This document shows, in pieces, positions 15,981-27,119 of a stretch of DNA of 60,889 nucleotides (its first letter is position 1; each line of letters begins with the position of its first letter). The stretch comes from Bacteroidetes bacterium CG2_30_33_31 (lineage in GTDB: Bacteria; Bacteroidota; Bacteroidia; Bacteroidales; UBA1556), in the NCBI GenBank assembly GCA_001872625.1, contig MNXP01000059.1, positions 1-60,889 of the forward strand, read 5' to 3'. The translations under genes and the position numbers were made by a program. The notes below the pieces were generated by a model. It was not told the origin of the DNA and did not search any database. It saw nothing but the letters and a program-made list of their open reading frames with translations.

Positions 15981-16030
15981 TTGGCTTACTCAATCGAAAA
16001 TATTATACTTTTGCACTCCCTTTTTAGGGA
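15981..16030 (+). promoter_or_regulatory. Promoter and start-site hairpin of the str-S10-spc-alpha run
   Basis: TTG at 15981-15983 and TACTTTTG at 16006-16013 form a good Bacteroidota promoter. The predicted start (about 16017-16020) coincides with a small hairpin, TCCCT (16017-16021), loop TTTT, AGGGA (16026-16030). The leader to rpsL is about 50 bases. A hairpin at the very 5' end could protect the long message or be a regulatory site. Confidence 0.65.
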
Positions 16031-16068
16031 AAATTTAGATTATTAAATGTATTAATTTATAGCAAATT

Positions 16069-16446
16069 ATGCCTACAATACAACAGTTAGTAAGAAAAGG
16101 ACGCAAGAAGTTGACCGACAAAAGCAAGTCGCCAGCTTTAGAATCATGCCCACAACGTCGTGGAGTATGTGTTCGTGTTTATACTACTACCCCAAAGAAA
16201 CCTAATTCCGCAATGCGTAAAGTTGCACGTGTGCGATTAACTAATGGCAAAGAAGTGAACGCATACATTCCAGGCGAAGGTCATAACCTACAGGAACATT
16301 CAATTGTTCTTATTCGCGGTGGAAGAGTAAAAGACCTTCCAGGTGTTCGTTATCACATCGTTAGAGGTGCTCTTGATACACTTGGTGTAGATGTAAGAAC
16401 TCAACGTCGTTCTAAATATGGTACAAAACGTCCTAAGAAGAAATAA
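16069..16446 (+). CDS. rpsL: 30S ribosomal protein S12
   Basis: 125 residues, full length. S12 lies in the decoding centre and checks codon-anticodon pairing. The loop [10 protein letters not shown] with Lys43 and the loop [13 protein letters not shown] with Lys88 and Pro91 are wild type, so no streptomycin-resistance substitution is seen. It is the first gene of the 33-gene run, about 50 bases after the promoter, and is followed by rpsG after 30 bases. Confidence 0.98.
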   Translation: MPTIQQLVRKGRKKLTDKSKSPALESCPQRRGVCVRVYTTTPKKPNSAMRKVARVRLTNGKEVNAYIPGEGHNLQEHSIVLIRGGRVKDLPGVRYHIVRGALDTLGVDVRTQRRSKYGTKRPKKK

Positions 16447-16476
16447 CATTAGTTTATCTTTTATAGCTAAATAGAT

Positions 16477-16947
16477 ATGAGAAAACAGAAACCAAAAAAG
16501 AGAATACTACTGCCAGACCCTAAGTTTAACGACGTAACAGTTACTAAGTTCGTTAATAATATGATGATGGGCGGCAAAAAAAATATTTCTTATGATATTT
16601 TTTATGATGCAATGGATATTGTGTTAGATAAATTCAAAGAAGAAAGCCCTGTGGAGATTTTCAAGAAAGGTCTTGCTAACGTTACTCCTGCTGTCGAAGT
16701 TCGCAGCCGTCGTATTGGTGGTGCCACTTTCCAAATTCCATCGGAAATTCCACAACGCCGCAAAGAATCCATAGGAATGAAATCCCTCATAGGTGCTTCA
16801 CGGAAACGTCATGAAAAAACTATGGCAAGTAAACTTGCTGGAGAAATTGTGGCAGCCTATAAAGAAGAAGGCACTGCCTATAAAAAGAAAGAAGATACTC
16901 ACCGTATGGCCGATGCAAACAAAGCATTCTCACACTTTAGATTTTAA
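16477..16947 (+). CDS. rpsG: 30S ribosomal protein S7
   Basis: 156 residues, normal length. S7 nucleates assembly of the 30S head and contacts the E-site tRNA. The N-terminus ([19 protein letters not shown]) and the [16 protein letters not shown] segment are diagnostic. It lies between rpsL and fusA, the standard str order, with a 9-base gap to fusA. In many bacteria S7 binds its own message; no such site was identified here. Confidence 0.98.
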   Translation: MRKQKPKKRILLPDPKFNDVTVTKFVNNMMMGGKKNISYDIFYDAMDIVLDKFKEESPVEIFKKGLANVTPAVEVRSRRIGGATFQIPSEIPQRRKESIGMKSLIGASRKRHEKTMASKLAGEIVAAYKEEGTAYKKKEDTHRMADANKAFSHFRF

Positions 16948-16956
16948 TTATAACCA

Positions 16957-19035
16957 ATGGCAAATTTAGAAAACACACGGAATATTGGAATTATGGCGCA
17001 TATAGATGCGGGTAAAACCACTACTACCGAGCGTATTTTGTACTACACTGGCAAAAATTATAAAATTGGTGAGGTGCATGATGGTGCTGCTACTATGGAC
17101 TGGATGGTTCAGGAGCAGGAAAGAGGCATAACAATTACCTCTGCCGCCACAACAGTTTTTTGGAAATACAATGATATAGAAAACAAAATTAACATAATTG
17201 ATACTCCTGGTCACGTTGACTTTACAGTAGAGGTTGAACGTTCACTACGTGTTTTGGATGGTGCTGTAGCATTATTCTGCGCTGTTGGTGGTGTTGAACC
17301 TCAAAGCGAAACTGTTTGGCGTCAGGCTACAAAGTATAAAGTACCTCGTCTAAGCTTCATAAATAAAATGGATCGCTCAGGCGCTGACTTCTTTGATGTA
17401 GTTAATCAGATTAAAGAAAAATTGGGAGCAATTCCTGTACCTCTTCAAATACCAATTGGTGCTGAAGAAACTTTTGTTGGTGTTGTGGATTTGATTCAAA
17501 ACAAAGCTTTTGTTTGGGATGAAACAAGCCAAGGTGTTAATATCACCGAAATTCCAATACCAGAAGATTTAAAAGAAATTACAGCAGAATATAGAATGAA
17601 ATTAATTGAAGGTGTAGCTGAAGAAAGCGACCATCTCTTCGAAAAATTTATGGAAGACCCTGATTCTATTACTGTGGCAGAAATGAGAAGCGCCATCCGT
17701 AAGGCTACAATAGATATGAAAATAACTCCAGTAATGTGTGGTTCTGCCTTTAAAAATAAAGGTGTTCAAATGCTTCTGGATGCTGTTATAGAATTTCTCC
17801 CAAGCCCATTAGATATAGATGCAATTACTGGGACTAACCCTGAAACTGGTAAAGAAGAAAATAGACAAGTAGATTCTAACGAGCCATTTGCTGCATTAGC
17901 TTTTAAAATTGCAACCGATCCATTTGTTGGTCGTATAGCTTTTTTTAGAGTCTATTCTGGCTCTCTTGATGCTGGCTCCTATGTTTTTAATGCATCTACT
18001 GGCAAAAAAGAAAGAATATCAAGAGTTATGCAAATGCATGCTAATAAACAAAATCCTCTTGACAGAATCGAAGCTGGTGACATAGGTGCAGCAGTTGGTT
18101 TTAAAACTATTCGTACTGGTGATACACTTTGTGATGAAAAACACCCTATTTTGCTTGAATCAATGACTTTTCCTGAACCCGTTATTAGCGTTTCCATAGA
18201 ACCTAAAACTCAAAAAGATATTGATAAAATGGGTATGGCACTTGCAAAACTTGCCGAAGAAGATCCAACATTCCGCGTTCGTACAGATGAAGAAACTGGC
18301 CAAACAATTATAAGTGGTATGGGCGAGCTTCATATTGATATTCTCGTAGATAGAATGCGACGTGAATTTAAGGTAGAATGTAACCAAGGACAGCCTCAAG
18401 TAGCATACAAAGAAGCTATATTAAGTTCAATCGAACATCGTGAAGTTTACAAAAAACAAACTGGTGGTAGAGGTAAATTTGCTGATATTCAATTTGAAAT
18501 AAGTCCTGCAGATGAAGGAAAAGAAGGCCTGCAATTTATCGATGCTGTAAAAGGCGGAGTTATTCCTAAAGAATACATTCCTTCGGTGGAAAAAGGTTTT
18601 AAAGAAGCTATGCTTAATGGTACATTAGCTGGCTACGAACTTGAAAGTTTGAAAATAAGACTTTTTTATGGTTCATACCATCCAGTTGACTCGGATGCTC
18701 TAAGTTTTGAAATTGCAGCAAAAGTTGCATTTAGAAATGCTACACGTAAAGTTAAAAGAGCTTTGCTTGAACCTATAATGAAATTAGAAGCAGTTACACC
18801 TGAGGAATTTATGGGTGATATCATAGGAGATTTGAATAAACGTAGAGGAGTTATTGATGGAGTTCTTGCAAAAGACGCAGTTCAAATTATTAAAGCTCAC
18901 GTGCCTTTGTCAAATATGTTTGGCTATGTAACCGCTCTGCGTACCATGTCCTCTGGACGTGCTACTTCTACCATGGAATTTAGTAAATATGCTATTGTGC
19001 CAGACGCAATTGCAGAAGAAATAATTAATAAATAG
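16957..19035 (+). CDS. fusA: Translation elongation factor G
   Basis: 692 residues. EF-G is the GTPase that drives translocation and, with RRF, ribosome recycling. The P-loop AHIDAGKTT is at 14-22, the switch II DTPGHVD near 82-88, and the NKMD specificity motif near 136-139. Domains II to V follow, including [11 protein letters not shown] in domain III and the domain IV segment [15 protein letters not shown]. Length and sequence fit the canonical EF-G rather than a tetracycline-protection paralogue. It is followed by rpsJ after 11 bases; a tuf gene is not between them. Confidence 0.98.
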   Translation: MANLENTRNIGIMAHIDAGKTTTTERILYYTGKNYKIGEVHDGAATMDWMVQEQERGITITSAATTVFWKYNDIENKINIIDTPGHVDFTVEVERSLRVLDGAVALFCAVGGVEPQSETVWRQATKYKVPRLSFINKMDRSGADFFDVVNQIKEKLGAIPVPLQIPIGAEETFVGVVDLIQNKAFVWDETSQGVNITEIPIPEDLKEITAEYRMKLIEGVAEESDHLFEKFMEDPDSITVAEMRSAIRKATIDMKITPVMCGSAFKNKGVQMLLDAVIEFLPSPLDIDAITGTNPETGKEENRQVDSNEPFAALAFKIATDPFVGRIAFFRVYSGSLDAGSYVFNASTGKKERISRVMQMHANKQNPLDRIEAGDIGAAVGFKTIRTGDTLCDEKHPILLESMTFPEPVISVSIEPKTQKDIDKMGMALAKLAEEDPTFRVRTDEETGQTIISGMGELHIDILVDRMRREFKVECNQGQPQVAYKEAILSSIEHREVYKKQTGGRGKFADIQFEISPADEGKEGLQFIDAVKGGVIPKEYIPSVEKGFKEAMLNGTLAGYELESLKIRLFYGSYHPVDSDALSFEIAAKVAFRNATRKVKRALLEPIMKLEAVTPEEFMGDIIGDLNKRRGVIDGVLAKDAVQIIKAHVPLSNMFGYVTALRTMSSGRATSTMEFSKYAIVPDAIAEEIINK

Positions 19036-19046
19036 ATTTATTAACA

Positions 19047-19352
19047 ATGAGTCAAAAAATTAGAATAAAGCTTAAATCTTACGATTTTAATTTAGTAGAT
19101 AAGTCTGCTGAGAAAATTGTTAAGACTGTAAGAGCAACAGGAGCAGTTGTAAATGGGCCAATTCCCTTGCCAACAAACAAGAGAATATATACCGTATTAC
19201 GATCAACTTTTGTAAACAAGAAAGCTCGTGAACAATTTCAGCTTTCTACCTACAAACGTTTGTTGGATATTTACAGTACATCATCAAAAACCATCGACGC
19301 ATTGATGAAGATGGAATTACCGACTGGTGTTGAGGTTGAAATTAAAGTATAA
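19047..19352 (+). CDS. rpsJ: 30S ribosomal protein S10
   Basis: 101 residues. S10 sits in the 30S head and in many bacteria also serves as NusE in antitermination. The segment [20 protein letters not shown] is the classic S10 signature, including the exposed loop linked to tigecycline resistance elsewhere. It begins the S10 portion, directly fused to the str genes here. Confidence 0.98.
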   Translation: MSQKIRIKLKSYDFNLVDKSAEKIVKTVRATGAVVNGPIPLPTNKRIYTVLRSTFVNKKAREQFQLSTYKRLLDIYSTSSKTIDALMKMELPTGVEVEIKV

Positions 19353-19373
19353 TTAAGGTTTAATACAGTAGAA

Positions 19374-19997
19374 ATGTCCGGAATTATTGGAAAAAAGATA
19401 GGGATGACTAGCATCTTTGACGCAGATGGAAAAAATGTTCCATGTACCGTTATTGAAGCAGGTCCATGTGTTGTGACTCAGATTAGAACCATTGAAAAAG
19501 ATGGTTATAGTGCTGTACAACTTGCCTTTGATGATAAGAAAGAAAAAAATACATCAAAAGCATTAATCGGCCACTTTAAAAAAGCTGGTTCAACGCCAAA
19601 AAGAAAAGTTGTAGAATTTACTAGATTTGAAGAACAAAAACAATTTGGAGAAATCATTAATGTTGATGTTTTTACAGAAGGTGAATTTATTGATGTAATT
19701 GGAACATCTAAAGGAAAAGGATTTCAAGGCGTTGTAAAACGTCATGGCTTCCGCGGTGTTAACGATGCAACTCATGGTCAACATAACCGCCTTAGAGCTC
19801 CAGGTTCTATTGGCGCATCATCATGGCCTTCAAGAGTATTCAAAGGAATGCGAATGGCAGGTCGTATGGGCAATGATAGAGTTAAGATGATTAATCTTCA
19901 AGTAATGAAAATTATTTTAGAGAAAAATCTTTTAGTTATTAAAGGTTCTGTACCTGGACCAAATGGATCATACGTAATAGTGGAAAGATGGAGCTAG
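19374..19997 (+). CDS. rplC: 50S ribosomal protein L3
   Basis: 207 residues. L3 is an early 50S assembly protein whose long loop reaches the peptidyl-transferase centre. The N-terminal [13 protein letters not shown] and the loop segments [17 protein letters not shown] and [11 protein letters not shown] are diagnostic. Its last 10 bases overlap the start of rplD, indicating coupled translation of L3 and L4. Confidence 0.98.
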   Translation: MSGIIGKKIGMTSIFDADGKNVPCTVIEAGPCVVTQIRTIEKDGYSAVQLAFDDKKEKNTSKALIGHFKKAGSTPKRKVVEFTRFEEQKQFGEIINVDVFTEGEFIDVIGTSKGKGFQGVVKRHGFRGVNDATHGQHNRLRAPGSIGASSWPSRVFKGMRMAGRMGNDRVKMINLQVMKIILEKNLLVIKGSVPGPNGSYVIVERWS

Positions 19998-20617
19998 ATA
20001 TTTATAAAATTAATGGAGAAAAAACCGGTCGTAAAGTTCAACTTGATGATACGGTGTTCGGAATCGAACCAAATGATCATGCAATCTATCTTGATATTAA
20101 ACAATATAGAGCAAATCAAAGACAAGGAACTCATAGTTCAAAAGAGCGCTCTCAACTTTCGGGTAGCACTCGTAAATTGAAACGCCAAAAAGGAACTGGT
20201 ACCGCACGTATGGGTGATATTAACTCACCAATATTAAGAGGTGGAGCTCGTGCATTTGGACCGCATCCTAGAGATTATTCTTTTAAACTTAATAAAAAGC
20301 TTAAGCGCTTAGCTCGTAAATCAGCACTTGCTTACAAAGTTCAAGAAGAAAATGTTATGATTGTTGAAGATTTCACATTTGAATTGCCAAAAACTAAAAA
20401 CTACCTGAAGTTTGCAAGCGACTTAAAAATAGATGGTATAAAAAGTCTGTTGATTTTAAATACAATAGATAACAATATTTATTTGTCAGCCAGAAACATT
20501 AAAGGTGCTAATATCAAAAGAGCTGTTGATATAAATACCTATGAATTATTAGCTGCTAAAAAATTGATTATTAGCGAGTCCTCAATAAAGTCAATTGAAG
20601 AAGTTCTAACTAAGTAA
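19988..20617 (+). CDS. rplD: 50S ribosomal protein L4
   Basis: 209 residues. L4 lines the peptide exit tunnel and nucleates 50S assembly. The tunnel loop [20 protein letters not shown] and [14 protein letters not shown] match the family; Lys and Gly positions linked to macrolide binding look normal. It starts inside the end of rplC. In Gammaproteobacteria L4 autoregulates the S10 operon, but the matching leader is not expected in this lineage. Confidence 0.98.
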   Translation: MELDIYKINGEKTGRKVQLDDTVFGIEPNDHAIYLDIKQYRANQRQGTHSSKERSQLSGSTRKLKRQKGTGTARMGDINSPILRGGARAFGPHPRDYSFKLNKKLKRLARKSALAYKVQEENVMIVEDFTFELPKTKNYLKFASDLKIDGIKSLLILNTIDNNIYLSARNIKGANIKRAVDINTYELLAAKKLIISESSIKSIEEVLTK

Positions 20618-20644
20618 TTGTTTAATCTTAAAAGATTATAAGAG

Positions 20645-20935
20645 ATGAATATTATTGAAAGGCCTATAATTTCTGAAAAGTTGTCAGCATTGACTGAGAA
20701 ACTGAATCGTTATGGATTCGTTGTAAAGAAAAATGCAAATAAAATTCAGATTAAACAGGCGATAGAAAGTTTATATGAAGTTGAAGTAGCTGCCGTGAAT
20801 ACCATGAATTATGGTGGAAAAGCAAAATCCAGATCAACAAAATCAGGTTATATACCTGGGAGAACTCAAGCTTTTAAAAAAGCAATTGTAACATTAGCTG
20901 AAGGTCAATCTATTGATTTTTACAGTAACATTTAG
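20645..20935 (+). CDS. rplW: 50S ribosomal protein L23
   Basis: 96 residues. L23 lies at the tunnel exit and is the docking point for trigger factor and SRP. The N-terminal [16 protein letters not shown] and the segment [16 protein letters not shown] fit the family. It is 5 bases before rplB in standard order. Confidence 0.97.
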   Translation: MNIIERPIISEKLSALTEKLNRYGFVVKKNANKIQIKQAIESLYEVEVAAVNTMNYGGKAKSRSTKSGYIPGRTQAFKKAIVTLAEGQSIDFYSNI

Positions 20936-20940
20936 GAGAC

Positions 20941-21765
20941 ATGGCTTTAAAGAAATTCAAACCAACAACATCAAGTCAGCGCTTTAAAATAATAAGCACT
21001 TTTGACGAAATAACTACTAGCACTCCTGAGAAGAGTCTGTTGGCAACAAAAAAGAGATCAGGAGGAAGAAATAACGATGGCAAAATGACCATGCGTTACA
21101 TTGGTGGTGGTCATAAACAGAAATATCGTTTTATAGATTTTAAACGCGATAAAGATGGGATCCCAGCAAATGTTCAGTCTATAGAATATGATCCAAATCG
21201 TACAGCGCGTATAGCTTTATTAGTATATGCTGATGGCGAGAAAAGATATATTATTGCTCCAAACGGATTACAAGTTGGAACAAAATTATATTCTGGCGCT
21301 GGAGTAGCTCCAGAAATTGGAAATACATTATTGCTTTCTGAAATTCCATTTGGAACAGTTATTCATAATATAGAACTTAGACCTGGTCAAGGTGCAAAAA
21401 TGGCACGTTCAGCTGGATCTTATGCTCAATTAGTAAGTCGAGATGGTAAATACGCAATCATAAAATTGCCTTCAGGCGAAACACGAATGATATTGCAAAT
21501 TTGTCGTGCTACCGTGGGAACAGTGTCTAATCCAGATCACAATTTGGAACGTTCAGGAAAAGCTGGCCGCTCACGTTGGTTAGGTCGTCGTCCACGCACA
21601 TCAGCTGTAAATATGAATCCTGTAGATCATCCAATGGGTGGTGGAGAAGGAAGAGCAACTGGTGGACATCCTCGTTCGCGTAAAGGTATACCAGCAAAAG
21701 GATATCGCACACGCAACAAGAAAAAGGATTCCAATAAGTTTATTGTTGAAAGGAAAAAGAAGTAA
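20941..21765 (+). CDS. rplB: 50S ribosomal protein L2
   Basis: 274 residues, full length. L2 is a primary 23S rRNA binder needed for subunit association and peptidyl transfer. The segments [19 protein letters not shown] and the C-terminal [17 protein letters not shown], with the conserved histidine close to the catalytic centre, are clear. It is followed by rpsS after 21 bases. Confidence 0.98.
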   Translation: MALKKFKPTTSSQRFKIISTFDEITTSTPEKSLLATKKRSGGRNNDGKMTMRYIGGGHKQKYRFIDFKRDKDGIPANVQSIEYDPNRTARIALLVYADGEKRYIIAPNGLQVGTKLYSGAGVAPEIGNTLLLSEIPFGTVIHNIELRPGQGAKMARSAGSYAQLVSRDGKYAIIKLPSGETRMILQICRATVGTVSNPDHNLERSGKAGRSRWLGRRPRTSAVNMNPVDHPMGGGEGRATGGHPRSRKGIPAKGYRTRNKKKDSNKFIVERKKK

Positions 21766-21786
21766 TTAGCATTTAATTAAAATGAT

Positions 21787-22062
21787 ATGAGTCGATCGTT
21801 AAAAAAAGGTCCGTATATACATTACAAGCTCGAAAAACGAGTTTTGGAAGCTCAGGAAACTGGCAAAAAGTCCGTAATAAAAACATGGGCGAGAGCCTCT
21901 GTAATTTCTCCAGATTTTGTTGGACTTACAGTGGGTGTTCATAATGGAAATAAGTTTATCCCTGTATATGTTACTGAGAATATGGTAGGTCACAAACTCG
22001 GTGAGTTTTCTCCAACACGCACATTCCGCGGTCATGCTGGTAATCGTAAGAAAGGTAAATAA
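21787..22062 (+). CDS. rpsS: 30S ribosomal protein S19
   Basis: 91 residues. S19 forms a complex with S13 in the 30S head near the A-site t[21 protein letters not shown] at the N-terminus and [18 protein letters not shown] near the C-terminus are standard. Order rplB-rpsS-rplV is kept. Confidence 0.98.
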   Translation: MSRSLKKGPYIHYKLEKRVLEAQETGKKSVIKTWARASVISPDFVGLTVGVHNGNKFIPVYVTENMVGHKLGEFSPTRTFRGHAGNRKKGK

Positions 22063-22081
22063 CAAATAATACTATAGCATA

Positions 22082-22531
22082 ATGGGTGCAAGAAAGAATA
22101 ATAAGGCAGAGAGTGTAAAGGCGGCAAAAAAATCAACATATTTTGCAAAGTTGGTTAATGTTCCTACCTCTCCTCGTAAAATGAGATTAGTAGCCGATAT
22201 GGTAAGAGGTAAAGATGTCAATCAATCATTGGCTATGTTGAAACACTCACCAAAAGAGGCTTCTAATCGTGTGTATAAACTTCTACTTTCTGCAATTGCA
22301 AATTGGCAATTGAAAAATGAAGGTGGTAGATTGGAAGATGCCCAATTATATATACACGAAATATTTGTCGACTCAGGTCGTATGCTGAAACGTTTGCAAA
22401 CAGCTCCTCAAGGCCGTGCGCATAGAGTTCGCAAAAGATCAAATCATGTTACTTTGTATTTGCAAAGTAGAATGGCTGTAGTTGATGAAGTAAGTGAAGT
22501 AGAAGAGAACGTAATAATTAACAAACAATAA
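22082..22531 (+). CDS. rplV: 50S ribosomal protein L22
   Basis: 149 residues, with a short N-terminal and C-terminal extension compared with the 110-residue E. coli protein. L22 lines the exit tunnel through its long hairpin; [19 protein letters not shown]-like sequence (here [18 protein letters not shown]) is that hairpin. The core [18 protein letters not shown] is diagnostic. It ends 7 bases before rpsC. Confidence 0.97.
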   Translation: MGARKNNKAESVKAAKKSTYFAKLVNVPTSPRKMRLVADMVRGKDVNQSLAMLKHSPKEASNRVYKLLLSAIANWQLKNEGGRLEDAQLYIHEIFVDSGRMLKRLQTAPQGRAHRVRKRSNHVTLYLQSRMAVVDEVSEVEENVIINKQ

Positions 22532-22538
22532 TAATCTG

Positions 22539-23252
22539 ATGGGTCAAAAAACAAATCCAATAGGGTTAAGATTAGGAATAACACAAGGTTGGGATTCCAA
22601 TTGGTTCGGTGGAAAGAATTTTACAGAGAAACTTGTAGAAGATGATAAAATTAGAAAATATCTAAATGTACGTCTATCAAATGCGAGCGTTTCCAAAATT
22701 TATATTGAACGTACTCTTAAACTCATAACCTTAACAATAAATACTGCCAGACCAGGAATTATTATAGGAAAGCAAGGTTCTGAAGTAGATAAATTAAAAG
22801 AAGAGATTAAGAAATTAACAGGCAAAGAAGTTCAAATTAATATAAATGAGATAAAAAGACCAGAACTTGATGCATTTTTAGTTGGAACATCAATCGCTAA
22901 ACAAATTGAAGGACGTGTCTCCTACCGACGTGCAGTTAAAATGTCTATTGCTTCCACTATGCGTGTTGGAGCAGAGGGCATAAAAGTACTCGTCTCAGGT
23001 CGTATTGGTGGGGCAGAAATGGCTCGAAGTGAAATGTATAAAGAAGGAAGAATTCCATTGCACACTCTTAGAGCCGATATCGATTACACTTGGGTCGAAG
23101 CTCATACTACCTATGGAAGATTGGGAGTTAAAGTTTGGATATTTAAAGGAGAAGTTTTTGGAAAACGTGATGTTACTTTGCTAAATGTAGCCCAACCTGT
23201 AAAACAGGCTGGTCAAAATTTTGAAGGTAGACGTCAACGCAGAAGAAAATAA
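22539..23252 (+). CDS. rpsC: 30S ribosomal protein S3
   Basis: 237 residues. S3 forms part of the mRNA entry site and helicase of the 30S subunit. The KH domain shows [17 protein letters not shown], and the C-terminal domain shows RGVAEGI-like [20 protein letters not shown]. The start [20 protein letters not shown] is diagnostic. Standard position between rplV and rplP. Confidence 0.98.
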   Translation: MGQKTNPIGLRLGITQGWDSNWFGGKNFTEKLVEDDKIRKYLNVRLSNASVSKIYIERTLKLITLTINTARPGIIIGKQGSEVDKLKEEIKKLTGKEVQININEIKRPELDAFLVGTSIAKQIEGRVSYRRAVKMSIASTMRVGAEGIKVLVSGRIGGAEMARSEMYKEGRIPLHTLRADIDYTWVEAHTTYGRLGVKVWIFKGEVFGKRDVTLLNVAQPVKQAGQNFEGRRQRRRK

Positions 23253-23281
23253 ATTATTGAGAACAGTTAAAATTTTGGAAT

Positions 23282-23701
23282 ATGTTACAGCCCAAAAAGA
23301 CAAAATATAGAAAGCAGCAAAAAGGGAAAATGAAAGGCAACGTAACCCGCGGAGCGGAACTCGCCTTTGGTTCATTCGGAATTAAATCTCTTGAAGAGGA
23401 CTGGCTTACAGGTCGTCAGATAGAAGCTGCACGTCAAGCAGTTACACGTTATATGAAACGTGAAGGACAAATTTGGATTAGAGTTTTCCCTGATAAACCA
23501 ATTACCAAAAAACCCGCCGAAGTACGTATGGGTAAAGGTAAAGGAGCTCCTGAGTTATTCGTAGCCCGCTGCAAACCAGGAAAAATTATTTTTGAAGCAG
23601 AAGGAGTTCCATTGGCAGTGGCAAAAGAAGCCTTAAGATTGGCAGCCCAAAAACTACCAATTTTGACAAGATTTATTGTAAGAAGAGATTATCAGGAATA
23701 G
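23282..23701 (+). CDS. rplP: 50S ribosomal protein L16
   Basis: 139 residues. L16 organises the A-site of the 50S subunit and contacts aminoacyl-tRNA. [19 protein letters not shown] and the segment [13 protein letters not shown] are diagnostic. It is followed by rpmC after a gap of about 30 bases. Confidence 0.98.
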   Translation: MLQPKKTKYRKQQKGKMKGNVTRGAELAFGSFGIKSLEEDWLTGRQIEAARQAVTRYMKREGQIWIRVFPDKPITKKPAEVRMGKGKGAPELFVARCKPGKIIFEAEGVPLAVAKEALRLAAQKLPILTRFIVRRDYQE

Positions 23702-23732
23702 AATATTCCACAAACAAATAATAATATAAGTG

Positions 23733-23945
23733 ATGAAACAAGAGGTAATAAAAGAACTTTCGACAGATGAATTGATGGAAAGACTTGATACTGAAAAAAT
23801 CCAACTGTCAAAGTTGAAATTGCATCATGCAGTATCACCTATCGAGAATCCACAGAATATCAGTAGCTCTCGTAAAGGCATAGCAAGAATATTAACCGAA
23901 CTTCGTAAGCGTGAGCTTACAGCGAAGAAAGAAAATAATCTGTAA
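23733..23945 (+). CDS. rpmC: 50S ribosomal protein L29
   Basis: 70 residues. L29 lies at the tunnel exit beside L23. The family pattern is short helices with KEL-type start ([12 protein letters not shown]) and the segment [24 protein letters not shown] one codon upstream could also serve, but the ATG at 23733 is preferred. Order rplP-rpmC-rpsQ is standard. Confidence 0.94.
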   Translation: MKQEVIKELSTDELMERLDTEKIQLSKLKLHHAVSPIENPQNISSSRKGIARILTELRKRELTAKKENNL

Positions 23946-23950
23946 TAATT

Positions 23951-24208
23951 ATGGAAAGCAGAAATTTAAGAAAAGAACGTGTGGGCGTGGTTACTAGCAA
24001 TAAAATGGATAAAACCGTTACAGTTAGCATCGAACGTAAATTAAAACACCCCATCTATGGAAAATTCGTTAAAAGGTCGAAAAAGTATTTCGCTCACGAC
24101 GAAAGAAATGAGTGTGGCATTGGCGACAAAGTGAAAATAATGGAAACACGCCCACTTAGTAAAAATAAGAATTGGAGATTAGTTGAAATAATAGAGAAAG
24201 CTAAATAG
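23951..24208 (+). CDS. rpsQ: 30S ribosomal protein S17
   Basis: 85 residues. S17 is a primary 16S rRNA binder of the 30S body. [20 protein letters not shown] and the [20 protein letters not shown] segment are diagnostic. It ends one base before the rplN start, suggesting coupled translation. Confidence 0.98.
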   Translation: MESRNLRKERVGVVTSNKMDKTVTVSIERKLKHPIYGKFVKRSKKYFAHDERNECGIGDKVKIMETRPLSKNKNWRLVEIIEKAK

Positions 24209-24209
24209 T

Positions 24210-24578
24210 ATGTTACAACAAGAATCCAGAGCATTAGTTGCCGATAATAGCGGCGCAAAAGAAGTACTTGTCATCCGTGTGTTGGGAGGTACCAAAAAGA
24301 GATATGCTCGTATCGGTGACCAAGTAGTGGTTGCTATAAAAAGTGCCATCCCATCAGGCAACGTTAAAAAAGGGACTGTTTCTAAAGCTGTAGTGGTGCG
24401 CACTAAGAAAGAAATACGTCGCGCCGATGGCTCCTATATCCGTTTCGATGACAATGCAGTGGTGCTGCTTGGAACTAACGGTGAATTGAAGGGTACACGT
24501 ATTTTTGGGCCAGTAGCCCGTGAATTACGCGATAAGAAATTTATGAAGATCGTGTCGTTAGCACCTGAAGTGTTATAA
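24210..24578 (+). CDS. rplN: 50S ribosomal protein L14
   Basis: 122 residues, the standard length. L14 forms an intersubunit bridge and is the docking site of the silencing factor Rsf[20 protein letters not shown] and [20 protein letters not shown] are diagnostic. Standard order with rplX 22 bases downstream. Confidence 0.98.
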   Translation: MLQQESRALVADNSGAKEVLVIRVLGGTKKRYARIGDQVVVAIKSAIPSGNVKKGTVSKAVVVRTKKEIRRADGSYIRFDDNAVVLLGTNGELKGTRIFGPVARELRDKKFMKIVSLAPEVL

Positions 24579-24600
24579 ACCATTAATTTAAGGAATTGTT

Positions 24601-24918
24601 ATGCAACCGAAAATGAAATTAAAGAAAGGAGATACTGTAAAAGTAATTGCTGGAGCCAATAAAGGTAAAGAAGGCAAAATACTTGAGATGTTTCCAGCCA
24701 AAAGCCGAGTGCTTGTGGAAGGCGTAAATATTATATCCAAACACGCCAAACCAAGCAATGAAAATCCACAAGGTGGTATCGTTAAAAAAGAGGCAGCTAT
24801 TCACCTTTCAAATGTAATGTTAGTAGATAATAAAGGTAATGTTACTCGCGTTGGCCGTCGTGTCGAAGGTGACAAAATTGTACGTTACTCTAAAAAATCA
24901 AAGGAGGTAATTAAATAA
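24601..24918 (+). CDS. rplX: 50S ribosomal protein L24
   Basis: 105 residues. L24 starts 50S assembly at the 5' domain of 23S rRNA. The KOW motif is visible as [20 protein letters not shown], followed by [16 protein letters not shown]. Its stop shares one base with the rplE start (TAATG), so L24 and L5 are translationally coupled. Confidence 0.98.
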   Translation: MQPKMKLKKGDTVKVIAGANKGKEGKILEMFPAKSRVLVEGVNIISKHAKPSNENPQGGIVKKEAAIHLSNVMLVDNKGNVTRVGRRVEGDKIVRYSKKSKEVIK

Positions 24919-25463
24919 TGTACACACCAAGATTAAAAGATAAGTATAAAGACGAAATAGTTTCATCACTGATGAAGCAATTTAGCTATAACTCAGTAAT
25001 GCAAGTGCCAAAAATTGTAAAAATTACTCTTAACCAAGGAGTAGGAGCAGCAATCACTGATAAAAAAATATTAGATAGCTCCATCGAAGAAATGAGTAAT
25101 ATAGCTGGTCAAAGAGCCGTTAAAACCATTTCTAAAAAAGATATTTCGAACTTTAAACTTCGTAAAGGAATGGCTATTGGCGCCAAAGTTACTTTACGTC
25201 GTGATAGAATGTATGAATTTCTTGATAGACTGATCTCTGTATCCATTCCTCGAGTTAGAGACTTTAGAGGTATTAACAACAAAGGATTTGATGGAAAAGG
25301 AAACTACTCTTTTGGAATTGCTGAGCAGCTAATATTCCCTGAAATAAATATTGATCAGGTGAATCGAATCCAAGGAATGAATATTACAATAGTTACAACG
25401 GCAAAAACTGATGCAGAAGCATTTGCTCTGCTTAAAGAATTTGGAATACCATTTAAAAATTAA
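24918..25463 (+). CDS. rplE: 50S ribosomal protein L5
   Basis: 181 residues. L5 binds 5S rRNA in the central protuberance and touches the P-site t[22 protein letters not shown] and [20 protein letters not shown] are diagnostic. The start overlaps the rplX stop by one base. Confidence 0.98.
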   Translation: MYTPRLKDKYKDEIVSSLMKQFSYNSVMQVPKIVKITLNQGVGAAITDKKILDSSIEEMSNIAGQRAVKTISKKDISNFKLRKGMAIGAKVTLRRDRMYEFLDRLISVSIPRVRDFRGINNKGFDGKGNYSFGIAEQLIFPEINIDQVNRIQGMNITIVTTAKTDAEAFALLKEFGIPFKN

Positions 25464-25468
25464 TACCG

Positions 25469-25738
25469 ATGGCAAAAGAATCAATGAAGGCGCGTGAGCG
25501 TAAAAGACGTAAAATGGTTGATAAATACTCAGCTAAAAGGGCTATTATGAAAGCCGCTGGAGATAGCGAAGGATTGCAAAAATTACCTCGCGATAGTGCT
25601 GCAGTAAGATTGCATAATCGCTGTCAAATTAGTGGAAGACCTAAAGGTTATATGCGCCAGTTTGGTATTTCACGTATTAATTTTAGAGAAATGGCTCTCA
25701 ATGGTTTAATACCCGGGGTTAAAAAAGCAAGTTGGTAA
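25469..25738 (+). CDS. rpsN: 30S ribosomal protein S14, zinc-free form
   Basis: 89 residues. S14 is a late-binding head protein. The C-terminal core [19 protein letters not shown] and [18 protein letters not shown] are diagnostic. It is the longer, zinc-independent (C-minus) type: only one cysteine is present and no CxxC pair, in contrast to the 61-residue zinc-binding form. Confidence 0.97.
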   Translation: MAKESMKARERKRRKMVDKYSAKRAIMKAAGDSEGLQKLPRDSAAVRLHNRCQISGRPKGYMRQFGISRINFREMALNGLIPGVKKASW

Positions 25739-25758
25739 AATATTAAAATATAATAAAG

Positions 25759-26163
25759 ATGGTAACAGATCAAATAGGAGATTACTTGACAAGAATTAGA
25801 AACGCCGTGAATGCAAATCATCGCGTTGTCGAAGTACCCTCATCAAACCTTAAAAAAGAGATGACTAAAATACTCTTTGAAAAAGGATATATTCTTAGCT
25901 ATAAATTTATAGATACCGAAAACGGTGTTAATAATACTATCAAAATTGCTTTAAAATATCATCCAATTACAAAGCTCTCTGCAATCAATACCCTTACCAG
26001 AATTTCTAAACCTGGTTTACGTAAATATGTGGATTCAAAAGAATTACCCCGAGTATTAAATGGTTTAGGAATAGCAATTATTTCAACCTCACATGGTGTT
26101 ATTACCGACAAAGAAGCAAAGAAGCTAAAAGTTGGTGGTGAGGTTTTGTGTTATGTAAGTTAA
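25759..26163 (+). CDS. rpsH: 30S ribosomal protein S8
   Basis: 134 residues. S8 is a primary binder of the central 16S domain. The N-terminal DQIGDYLTRIRNA and the C-terminal GIAIISTSHGVITDKEAKK, followed by GGEVLCYVS, are standard. In enteric bacteria S8 represses the spc operon at L5; no matching site could be verified here. Confidence 0.97.
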   Translation: MVTDQIGDYLTRIRNAVNANHRVVEVPSSNLKKEMTKILFEKGYILSYKFIDTENGVNNTIKIALKYHPITKLSAINTLTRISKPGLRKYVDSKELPRVLNGLGIAIISTSHGVITDKEAKKLKVGGEVLCYVS

Positions 26164-26185
26164 TAATGTTAAAGATAATTATACT

Positions 26186-26737
26186 ATGTCAAGAATAGGA
26201 AAATTACCAATAGATATTCCCGCAGGCGTGGAAATCAAACTCACCGATGGCAACATAAATGTTAGAGGTACTTTAGGAACATTGTCCCAAAGTTTTGATG
26301 ATAGCGTGAACGTGAAGATTGAAGGTAAACAAATAATAGTTGAACGAAACAGCGAAAGCAACGACCACCGTGCAAAACATGGTTTATACCGCTCACTTAT
26401 ACACAATATGGTTTTAGGTGTAAGCACAGGTTTTAAAACCGTTCAAGAACTCGTTGGAGTTGGATATCGTGCTTCTAATACTGGTCAGTTACTCGATCTT
26501 TCCTTAGGATATTCTCACCACATTTATTTTCTCATACCTGATGAAGTAAAGGTAGAGACTGAAAATGCAAAAGGTAAAAATCCTTTAATAATACTTACCT
26601 CTGCCGATAAACAACTTATCGGACAAGTGGCTGCAAAAATTCGCTCTTTAAGAAAACCTGAACCTTACAAAGGTAAAGGTGTTAAATTCCAAGGCGAGGT
26701 ACTCAGAAGAAAAGCAGGTAAAACTGCCTCAAAATAA
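26186..26737 (+). CDS. rplF: 50S ribosomal protein L6
   Basis: 183 residues. L6 lies beside the factor-binding site and the sarcin-ricin loop. SRIGKLPIDIPAGVEI at the N-terminus and EPYKGKGVKFQGEVLRRKAG at the C-terminus are diagnostic of the two-domain protein. Standard spc order. Confidence 0.98.
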   Translation: MSRIGKLPIDIPAGVEIKLTDGNINVRGTLGTLSQSFDDSVNVKIEGKQIIVERNSESNDHRAKHGLYRSLIHNMVLGVSTGFKTVQELVGVGYRASNTGQLLDLSLGYSHHIYFLIPDEVKVETENAKGKNPLIILTSADKQLIGQVAAKIRSLRKPEPYKGKGVKFQGEVLRRKAGKTASK

Positions 26738-26757
26738 TAATATAAATTAAAAGCACG

Positions 26758-27114
26758 ATGAAGAATAAAAAAGAATTTCAAAGATCGAGGGCTAAGCGCC
26801 GTGTGCGTGCAAAAATCTCTGGTAACGGGGAACGCCCTAGATTGAGTGTTTTTAGAAGTAATAAACAAATTTATGCTCAGATTATTGATGATTCTACTGG
26901 TACTACATTAGTGTCATCCTCATCACGTATTGATAGCATCGCTTCTAAAAATTCCACAAAATTAGAAACAGCTAAAATGGTTGGCAATCTTTTAGCCGAA
27001 AGAGCAAAAGAAGCGGAAATTGAAACAGTTGTTTTCGATAGAAATGGTTATGTATATCATGGTAGAATAAAAGCATTGGCCGATGGAGCCCGTGAAGGAG
27101 GACTTAAATTTTAA
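26758..27114 (+). CDS. rplR: 50S ribosomal protein L18
   Basis: 118 residues. L18 carries 5S rRNA into the central protuberance. [20 protein letters not shown] and the C-terminal [20 protein letters not shown] are diagnostic. It is followed by rpsE after 5 bases. Confidence 0.98.
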   Translation: MKNKKEFQRSRAKRRVRAKISGNGERPRLSVFRSNKQIYAQIIDDSTGTTLVSSSSRIDSIASKNSTKLETAKMVGNLLAERAKEAEIETVVFDRNGYVYHGRIKALADGAREGGLKF

Positions 27115-27119
27115 GCAAT

